From NCBI GenBank assembly GCA_947165115.1, contig CAMUZD010000025.1, positions 1 to 11,869 of the forward strand: a DNA stretch of 11,869 nucleotides, read 5' to 3'. A program made the translations under genes and the position numbers. Numbering within the stretch: position 1 is the first letter of the stretch; each line of letters starts with the position of its first letter. Below, one piece after another: positions 6,491 to 11,869 of this stretch. The notes below the pieces were generated by a model. That model was not told the DNA's origin. It saw nothing but the letters and a program-made list of their open reading frames with translations, and made no database searches. This DNA is from an uncultured Clostridia bacterium (GTDB taxonomy: Bacteria > Bacillota > Clostridia > Oscillospirales > Acutalibacteraceae).

Positions 6491-7930
6491 TTAATTCAGA
6501 TCAAATTCGATGAAATCATCGTCGCCGGTTCGATTATTATAAAGGAAATCCTGAAGCATCTCATACAGAGAGGATCCGGGAGGAATAACCTTCTGAAGAG
6601 CTTCAATCCTGAATTTCGCAACAATACGGTCAAGTCGCTTCGCAACACCGCCGAATATAATATTCTCGGCTGTATCGGGAGTATAGGGAGCATTGCCGCG
6701 GAAAATATGACTCAAAACGATTAGCACGCTGTCAAAAGCTTTTTTCTTTTTAGCTTCGGCATACTGCTCTTTTGAAAGAATTTTCTTTGTCTTACCGAAA
6801 CGGACAAGAGTTGAAAGCTTAAGTTTCTGAATCTTCTTAACCGCAAACCTGACAAGACCCTTATGCTTTTTAAGCTTATCGGTCGGCAGGAATCCTTCAG
6901 TCATTTCAAGGAACTTATCATAATCCGAATCAACAAAAGGCAGAGCGGATTCAAGAAGACCTGTAAAATTGATACTGTAAAGATAATCAAATACTGATTT
7001 GCCGCCTGTATCAACACCGTTGATGCTGTCTAAACCGATACTCTCAACAGTGCATTTCCCACCATCATCGACAGTAACTTTTCTCATTTTACCCGCGGCA
7101 TTAACAAGAGAAATGGTAGCAATATCATAGAACCTGTTTCCGTTTCTGCCTGTGAATTCACGGATATTCTGAACATGAGTATGACCGGTGAACACAGCGC
7201 GGACGTTCTTTTCACACATCAACTCAGACAGCTGTCTGTAACCACCGTAAACCTCAAAATCGGCCATGTGACGATATACTTCCCAGGGCGGGATAACAGG
7301 ATGATGAACGGCAAGCAAAACATAATCACCTGCCGCCTTTGCCTCATCTATCTGAGTCGAAAGCCATTTGATGCCTTCTTCAAAAAGACCGCAATGGCTT
7401 CTACCGTTGCCGTTATCAATAATGGCAACAAGCCGGAGGTTATCACCGATTTTAACGACGTAGGAGCCACTTTCCGGATCAATACTCAAAGCCTGCTTCG
7501 GGCCAAAATCATTATAAAATTCATTCAGGCCGCTTCTGAGCATAAACGGTATCGGCTCTGTTCCGGTTGCAGTATATCTTACAGCACCCTTCTGGAAGCA
7601 TTCATCCTCGCCGTTTGGGCTGCAGTAATCGTGGGTGGCGACAGTTACATAGACCTTCTTACCCGCATCTGCGAGTTTCTGAAGGCGCTCACGGAATTCA
7701 TAATGAGAATTCATATCGCCGCTGTTGACATTATCGCCGAGGAAAAGAACGGTATCCGTTTCTTTATCGGCAATAATCTTATCAATAAATGAATCGAGAA
7801 TCTCAGGAGAGAGTTTGAGAACTATCTGATCTCCCCTCTCCCTGCGGGTGATTGGCTCACCCTCTTCCCAGCAGGTTTTGGAAACATAGTGACAGTCTGT
7901 AAGCAGATAAAAGGATGCCGGTTTATTCAT
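6491..7930 (-). CDS. Calcineurin-like metallophosphoesterase, cytoplasmic
   Basis: About 479 residues. The metal-binding set is present (numbering from the upstream ATG at 7936): DCH (14-16), GDNVNSG (67-73), THDY (101-104) in place of the usual GNHD/E, HHP (211-213) and GHTH (251-254). A basic, helical C-terminal half (about 300-480, rich in KLKKHK- and KKKK-type runs) matches no domain recognised here. It has no signal peptide, so it is predicted to be intracellular. Two ATGs compete. The one at 7936 has GGA only two bases away, while the one at 7930-7928 (MNKPASFYLL) has AAAGGA at an ideal eight bases and is chosen here. It follows the membrane-anchored phosphoesterase by a few bases and precedes the phosphodiesterase by nine. 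It may act on the product imported by the operon's transporter. Confidence 0.88.
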   Translation of the reverse strand: MNKPASFYLLTDCHYVSKTCWEEGEPITRRERGDQIVLKLSPEILDSFIDKIIADKETDTVLFLGDNVNSGDMNSHYEFRERLQKLADAGKKVYVTVATHDYCSPNGEDECFQKGAVRYTATGTEPIPFMLRSGLNEFYNDFGPKQALSIDPESGSYVVKIGDNLRLVAIIDNGNGRSHCGLFEEGIKWLSTQIDEAKAAGDYVLLAVHHPVIPPWEVYRHMADFEVYGGYRQLSELMCEKNVRAVFTGHTHVQNIREFTGRNGNRFYDIATISLVNAAGKMRKVTVDDGGKCTVESIGLDSINGVDTGGKSVFDYLYSINFTGLLESALPFVDSDYDKFLEMTEGFLPTDKLKKHKGLVRFAVKKIQKLKLSTLVRFGKTKKILSKEQYAEAKKKKAFDSVLIVLSHIFRGNAPYTPDTAENIIFGGVAKRLDRIVAKFRIEALQKVIPPGSSLYEMLQDFLYNNRTGDDDFIEFDLN

Positions 7931-7942
7931 AGACATATTCCT

Positions 7943-9274
7943 TTACTGAGCTGTAAATTTAAGCTCAAGGTCGGTATGATACTTGTATGCACTAACCGCC
8001 CTGACTTTAAGAGTATATTCCTTACCTGATTCAAGCGTATCACTGCCAATTCTGAAATCAGCAGTATCATCTTCATCAATCACATAATAGTCATTGATAA
8101 AGGTGTCATTGACAACGGTCTTACCGCTTGAATCTTTAACTGTAATCTTGTAATTATGGACTATATAGCCCTCGGGTGCCTGAGCCTCATCAAATGAAAT
8201 AACCCATTCACCGCTGTCATTCTTATACGCCGTCGCCGCTGTGTCCGCCTTGAAGACAGGAGCGGCGTCGTGAGCCTTCATATTCCTGTAATTGTAGGCA
8301 TAGGTATCACGGTTATTGACATCATCAATATAAAAATCGCAGAAATATGCATCGGAGAGCAGATCATAGCCGCGGATTCTGACGCTGCCGTCATTATCAG
8401 CTTCGATTATGCACATCTGAGCAGCAGGATCATAACCGTCGGGATGCTGACCGGGTATACCGTTTTTATCCAGTTCAAAGGTAGCCATAGCTCCGCATCC
8501 GACTGTTGTATAAGTGGTCTGGAGCATACTTCTCGGATCATTCATCGGGAAATGAGAATGACCTGAGAAGTCGACAATACCCGGATGCTTGTTGAATACG
8601 ACATTGAGCTGAGGATCGCACCAGTAGGTGCTACCGTAAACGGTTCCCCAGGGATGCGGATGCTGGAAAACAAATACAGGCTTACCATCCGCCTTCTTTT
8701 CTGCCTCGGTAATCGCATTGTCAAGCCAGGTCAGGCTCTTTGAAGTGAAAGTCCATTCGGTAGCTCCGCGTTCACCCGAAAATGCAACGCATGAAAAACC
8801 GTTGACATCGGTAACCGTATCAGGCTCATGGCCAAAATTGTTTATGAAATATTCGCGGTAGTTATCATCCTTGAATTCGTGATTGCCGTGAATATTAATG
8901 CAGATAGTCTCTTCGCGCACATGCTCTCTGAGAGTTTCGGCATATCTTGCATAGTCGCCTTCCGCACCTACGCTCGAGAAATCACCGAGTCCAAAGAAAG
9001 CGTCAACACCGGCATAGGTTTCGTCATCGTCAAAAAGCTCATAAGCCGTATCAACTGCATCGGCAACATGATCGTTTTTATTATGAGAATCGGTAAACGC
9101 TATTATCCTTACTGCGGGAGTGAAATCTTCGGGAGTTTTCGGCAATTCCTGAGTAGTCTTTCCGCCCATAACAAGAACGAGCTGTGACGGCAGAACAATA
9201 AACAGGACCGAGAATACGCCGACAATTATTCCTATAGTCCAGTTTTTAATCTGAGCCATTAAATAAGAATCCAT
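7943..9274 (-). CDS. Membrane-anchored extracellular calcineurin-like phosphoesterase with FN3-like tail
   Basis: A 443-residue protein. A single N-terminal membrane segment (about 12-37) acts as a signal anchor, placing the rest outside the membrane. The metallophosphoesterase domain (about 55-300) has DSH (62-64), GLGDF (95-99), GNHE (130-133), HPHP (205-208) and GHSH (238-241), the complete dinuclear metal set. From about 340 to the end there is a beta-sandwich resembling fibronectin type III (EWVISFDEA, YKITVKDSSGKTV, YTLKVRAVSA). An AGGAG site six bases before the ATG overlaps the end of the transporter gene (gap 12 bases). Family members cleave phosphomono- or diesters; the actual substrate is unknown. 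It is not an evident duplicate of the next phosphoesterase, since the two differ in topology, metal-motif wording and C-terminal domains. Confidence 0.9.
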   Translation of the reverse strand: MDSYLMAQIKNWTIGIIVGVFSVLFIVLPSQLVLVMGGKTTQELPKTPEDFTPAVRIIAFTDSHNKNDHVADAVDTAYELFDDDETYAGVDAFFGLGDFSSVGAEGDYARYAETLREHVREETICINIHGNHEFKDDNYREYFINNFGHEPDTVTDVNGFSCVAFSGERGATEWTFTSKSLTWLDNAITEAEKKADGKPVFVFQHPHPWGTVYGSTYWCDPQLNVVFNKHPGIVDFSGHSHFPMNDPRSMLQTTYTTVGCGAMATFELDKNGIPGQHPDGYDPAAQMCIIEADNDGSVRIRGYDLLSDAYFCDFYIDDVNNRDTYAYNYRNMKAHDAAPVFKADTAATAYKNDSGEWVISFDEAQAPEGYIVHNYKITVKDSSGKTVVNDTFINDYYVIDEDDTADFRIGSDTLESGKEYTLKVRAVSAYKYHTDLELKFTAQ

Positions 9275-9286
9275 AAGGTTCTCCTT

Positions 9287-10810
9287 TTATGCTTCATCAT
9301 TCGCTTTTACGGTATCGAGATAATCATTGACCATCTGGCTTCTGCGCTCGGAAAGCTCATAATACATCTGGGCTCTCTTTTTCTTGGAGATGGGCCAGAG
9401 CATCTTGGGAACAATGCCGAGAGCACTCGTTACAAGAGGAACAACGGTGCAGAGATAGAAGAGCCATTTCTTGGTTCTCGCATCCTGCGTGCCGACTTTA
9501 AGTCCTTGGACGTAGCCGACTTTCTTCATTACAAGATTGTTGATGGTTCCCATAAAGATTCCCTGGAGTTTCTGAACCAGACCTTTGGCAACACCGGTGG
9601 TTGCTTCCATACGGTAGCCGTGTTTCCATTCGCAGTAGTCCATCGCCTCATTCCAGAGATCGGCATTGATAACCTTATTGACGCCGAAGAGAAGCTTGCT
9701 AAGGAATTCGGTAAATCCGTATCCGATAAGCATCGGTTTCAATTTCAAATAATTCTTATTCGTCATACCAAGCAGGAAGAAGCCGAATGTAACTGCATCA
9801 CCATACATATCGGAGCCGACCCACAGGAATTTTGACGAGAAGCGTTTACGAAGCGGGGCAACGAACGCATAACTTATACTGCCGACAGGACCTGAAATTC
9901 CGCTGACAAGCGCTTTCAGGGTATTTATCATGGAATTCTGGCCGAAAACATCTATCAAGTAGTTGTCCTGGCTGGTGCCGACTCCGAATCCGGTAAGGAA
10001 ATCGGAAAGGCACATGAGAAGAACGGGATAGTTTGTGAATATAGCCTTGAATCCTTCTTTGACACTCGGCCTCTCTATAGACTGAGGAACGCGCTCTTTT
10101 GAAACGAGGAAGAACCAGAGAGTAAATGCAGAGGAGATAAGCGCACAGGTGACGCCCATGCCCATAAATATAGTGCGAAGCTGAACCTTCCATCTTCCGG
10201 TCGTAACCATATCATACATAAAGCCGAATATGTATCTCGGCATATCCTCACCCATATAGCCGGTGAGCAGCTCCGCAAGAGTAATCAGGCGGACACGTTC
10301 GTTCGGGTTGGGCGTGATGGTGCTCATATATCCGCTTCGGGCAACGCCGGTAAAAGTATTAGCCGTCTCAGTAAATACACTGAAAACATAATAGAAAATA
10401 AGTTTCGGAACAAAAGTGCCTGCTGAATTAGGGAAAAAATAAGGAATAAACCAGTAGAGAAGGCCGATAAGCGTCATCGGAATCTGGAACATAACGAGAT
10501 ACGGGCGGAATTTACCGATTCTCGTTCTCGTATTATCAACAATAGCAGAAATAAACGTGTCGTTGATAATATCCCACGCACCGGTGAATATGCCGACAAT
10601 CGCGGCAATATTGAAGTCGATTTTAACTACGTCCCAGATGAATCTCTGAGAATAGCCATTGATATTGAATGTGTTCGACCAGTCATTGAAGAGGTAGGCG
10701 ATGGTTTCTTTTGTGCCGATATAGTTGAAGCTTCTGAATACGTTCTTGTCAACATTCTTCTCTGCTTCCTGAGCTATATCGCGATCTTTTTCATTAATCT
10801 GATCAACCAT
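9287..10810 (-). CDS. GPH-family (MFS_2) cation symporter
   Basis: A 507-residue transporter of the glycoside-pentoside-hexuronide:cation symporter family. The diagnostic first block is clear: GAWDIINDTFISAIVDNTRTR (77-97), followed by GKFRP (99-103). These hold the family's conserved Asp/Asn residues and the basic cytoplasmic loop. About twelve membrane helices can be picked out by hydrophobicity. The family usually imports sugars or sugar derivatives with Na+ or H+, so the cargo here may be a dephosphorylated sugar, polyol or glycoside. The chosen start (10810-10808) has GGAGGT eight bases upstream. An in-frame ATG at 10843 would add eleven residues but lacks a ribosome site. The start overlaps the upstream stop as ATGGTTGA, implying coupled translation. 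The soluble, charged N-terminus of about 30 residues is somewhat long for the family. Confidence 0.9.
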   Translation of the reverse strand: MVDQINEKDRDIAQEAEKNVDKNVFRSFNYIGTKETIAYLFNDWSNTFNINGYSQRFIWDVVKIDFNIAAIVGIFTGAWDIINDTFISAIVDNTRTRIGKFRPYLVMFQIPMTLIGLLYWFIPYFFPNSAGTFVPKLIFYYVFSVFTETANTFTGVARSGYMSTITPNPNERVRLITLAELLTGYMGEDMPRYIFGFMYDMVTTGRWKVQLRTIFMGMGVTCALISSAFTLWFFLVSKERVPQSIERPSVKEGFKAIFTNYPVLLMCLSDFLTGFGVGTSQDNYLIDVFGQNSMINTLKALVSGISGPVGSISYAFVAPLRKRFSSKFLWVGSDMYGDAVTFGFFLLGMTNKNYLKLKPMLIGYGFTEFLSKLLFGVNKVINADLWNEAMDYCEWKHGYRMEATTGVAKGLVQKLQGIFMGTINNLVMKKVGYVQGLKVGTQDARTKKWLFYLCTVVPLVTSALGIVPKMLWPISKKKRAQMYYELSERRSQMVNDYLDTVKANDEA

Positions 10811-11869
10811 CTGTTTCCACCTCCAATTCAGTAATGTATACAATCAATGTATCAGTATAGGTTTTGCCTTCATAATCAAGCTTCATTTCAATTGTAATAG
10901 GATCTTCAGGCGCAACAAGTGCTTCAATTGCGTGCTTACTTACAGTCATGACGCCATCTTCATCAATCGAAACAACGCCTTCCTTTGAAGGAGTAAATGT
11001 AAGCTTATAATCATCCTTAGTTGACGCGGTGTTTACTCTGACATCAGCAGGAAGTGATTTCATATCATCGGGTTTGACCGCCATTGCGCGCTGATAGAAA
11101 ACGGCGCCATACCATTTGAAAGAAATTCGCTGTGCGGTTTTATATGGTAACTCAATATTTGCAATTAGGCTGTCCTGCTCTGCAGGTAGAAGTTCAACGA
11201 AATCCGGTTTGAGCTGTGCGTTAGCTTTTATTCTGTAATTGTTACATACATCAACGTTGAGCATTTCATCGGTAGTGCGGTCAATCTTAAAGCTGTAAGA
11301 GCAACCTTCAGATTCAAATTCACAGTCGACCACATCGGCAACATCGCCGAGCTTTTTGACTGCCTCTGTATAAACTTTGCTCTCAGTAAGAGATGCAGTA
11401 TCAACGCTCTCCGGCTTCATTTCAAAAGTGATGAAATAATAACCGTCATCCGTGACATTGCCGGCATCGTCGGTATGTCCCTTCTCAGCTGTAAATGTAT
11501 CAACATCAGCGGGATTGATTCTGACTACCGGAGCATTCTTTGCTTCTGACATTTTCTGCTCTGATTCATTAGGATACAAGCCTGCACTCTCACCGGCGCC
11601 GTTATCTTTGATATAGGACCCAATTGAATTATCGGGGCCAGCGAACGGTGTTACGATATCGCCTTCGAGATTAACATCAGTATGCCAACTGCCCTCGGCA
11701 TTATCGGCTTTGAGAGCTTTTTCATAAAGAGAATTAACATAAGCGCAAAGCGCTTCTTTATCCTGCGGTAACTCGGAAGCAGAAGCAACAGGATCTTCCT
11801 CCGGCATCTTGAATTTAGGCTTGTTGAGTTCTTTCTTGGCATAAACAGCCAGAGTAGCAAAACAGATAC
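10803..11869 (-). CDS. Membrane-anchored extracellular protein with C-terminal Ig-like domain (5' end missing)
   Basis: The frame stays open to the window edge. Upstream of the first visible ATG (11807) it reads ICFATLAVYAKKELNKPKFK, the end of a hydrophobic segment followed by basic residues, so the true start lies outside the window and the ATG at 11807 is internal. At least 354 residues are visible. The chain is acidic, with a Pro/Asp/Glu-rich stretch after the membrane segment, a central alpha/beta-looking region (about 95-200), four central cysteines, and a C-terminal beta-sandwich (YKLTFTPSKEGVVSIDEDG, then VSKH and TDTLIVYITE) that resembles bacterial Ig-like group 2 domains. It overlaps the transporter start by eight bases. 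No enzymatic motif is seen; a binding or surface-scaffold role is inferred only from domain style. Confidence 0.8.
   Translation of the reverse strand, partial: ICFATLAVYAKKELNKPKFKMPEEDPVASASELPQDKEALCAYVNSLYEKALKADNAEGSWHTDVNLEGDIVTPFAGPDNSIGSYIKDNGAGESAGLYPNESEQKMSEAKNAPVVRINPADVDTFTAEKGHTDDAGNVTDDGYYFITFEMKPESVDTASLTESKVYTEAVKKLGDVADVVDCEFESEGCSYSFKIDRTTDEMLNVDVCNNYRIKANAQLKPDFVELLPAEQDSLIANIELPYKTAQRISFKWYGAVFYQRAMAVKPDDMKSLPADVRVNTASTKDDYKLTFTPSKEGVVSIDEDGVMTVSKHAIEALVAPEDPITIEMKLDYEGKTYTDTLIVYITELEVETDG

Noticed and set aside
7175..7792. Long open frame on the plus strand (205 codons)
   Set aside because: It lies wholly antisense to the phosphoesterase gene, whose metal-binding motifs prove the minus frame. 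It shows no recognisable domain.
6491..9274. Tandem duplication of one phosphoesterase gene
   Set aside because: The two calcineurin-like proteins differ in topology, metal-motif wording and C-terminal domains, so a recent duplication is not supported.
10811..10843. Upstream start for the transporter (adds MYTLLNWRWKQ)
   Set aside because: No ribosome site precedes it, whereas the ATG at 10810 has GGAGGT at eight bases and a coupled overlap with the preceding stop.

Overview
The window reads as chromosomal DNA of a low-to-moderate-GC Gram-positive anaerobe, most likely a gut-type clostridium. This is inferred from strong AGGAGG-type ribosome binding sites, tightly packed genes, a TTG start, an ideal sigma-A-type promoter, and secreted proteins carrying Ig-like, FN3-like, FIVAR-like or LamG-like appendages. 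The genus cannot be named from the sequence. Every gene supported here lies on the minus strand, so transcription runs from high to low coordinates.

From 11869 down to 1508 there are eight genes with gaps of at most 26 bases and two overlaps, which looks like one operon. In order of transcription they are: a membrane-anchored extracellular protein with an Ig-like end (cut by the window edge); a GPH-family (MFS_2) cation symporter; a membrane-anchored calcineurin-like phosphoesterase; a second calcineurin-like phosphoesterase without a signal peptide; an alkaline-phosphatase-superfamily phosphodiesterase fused to a LamG-like domain; a PAP2 membrane phosphatase; a secreted lipase-like alpha/beta hydrolase; and a small protein with a charged helix and a possible PD-(D/E)XK-like domain. 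Four phosphoesterases, a lipase-like protein and a GPH transporter together suggest capture, dephosphorylation and uptake of a phosphorylated, perhaps lipid-linked, compound. The substrate is unknown.

The most unusual part is 1313-1507 together with the next gene. A 403-residue reverse transcriptase (101-1312) follows a 128-base segment (1331-1458) bounded by a perfect 12-bp inverted repeat. The segment encloses a long hairpin, a perfect 8-bp hairpin and a chain of competing AAAGCCT/AGGCTTT repeats. The layout resembles a retron or DRT-type template RNA placed in front of its RT. The RT, however, lacks the retron NAxxH and VTG motifs and looks more like a group II-like or 'unknown group' RT. 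This RNA-RT pair is the best candidate for an undescribed system.

At the left edge, a textbook promoter (TTGACA, 17 bases, TAGAAT) overlaps the RT stop codon. It drives a new secreted or lipoprotein gene of which only 16 codons are visible. A 7-bp palindrome covers the -10 and start region of this promoter and may be an operator. No tRNA, rRNA, CRISPR array or insertion sequence was seen.
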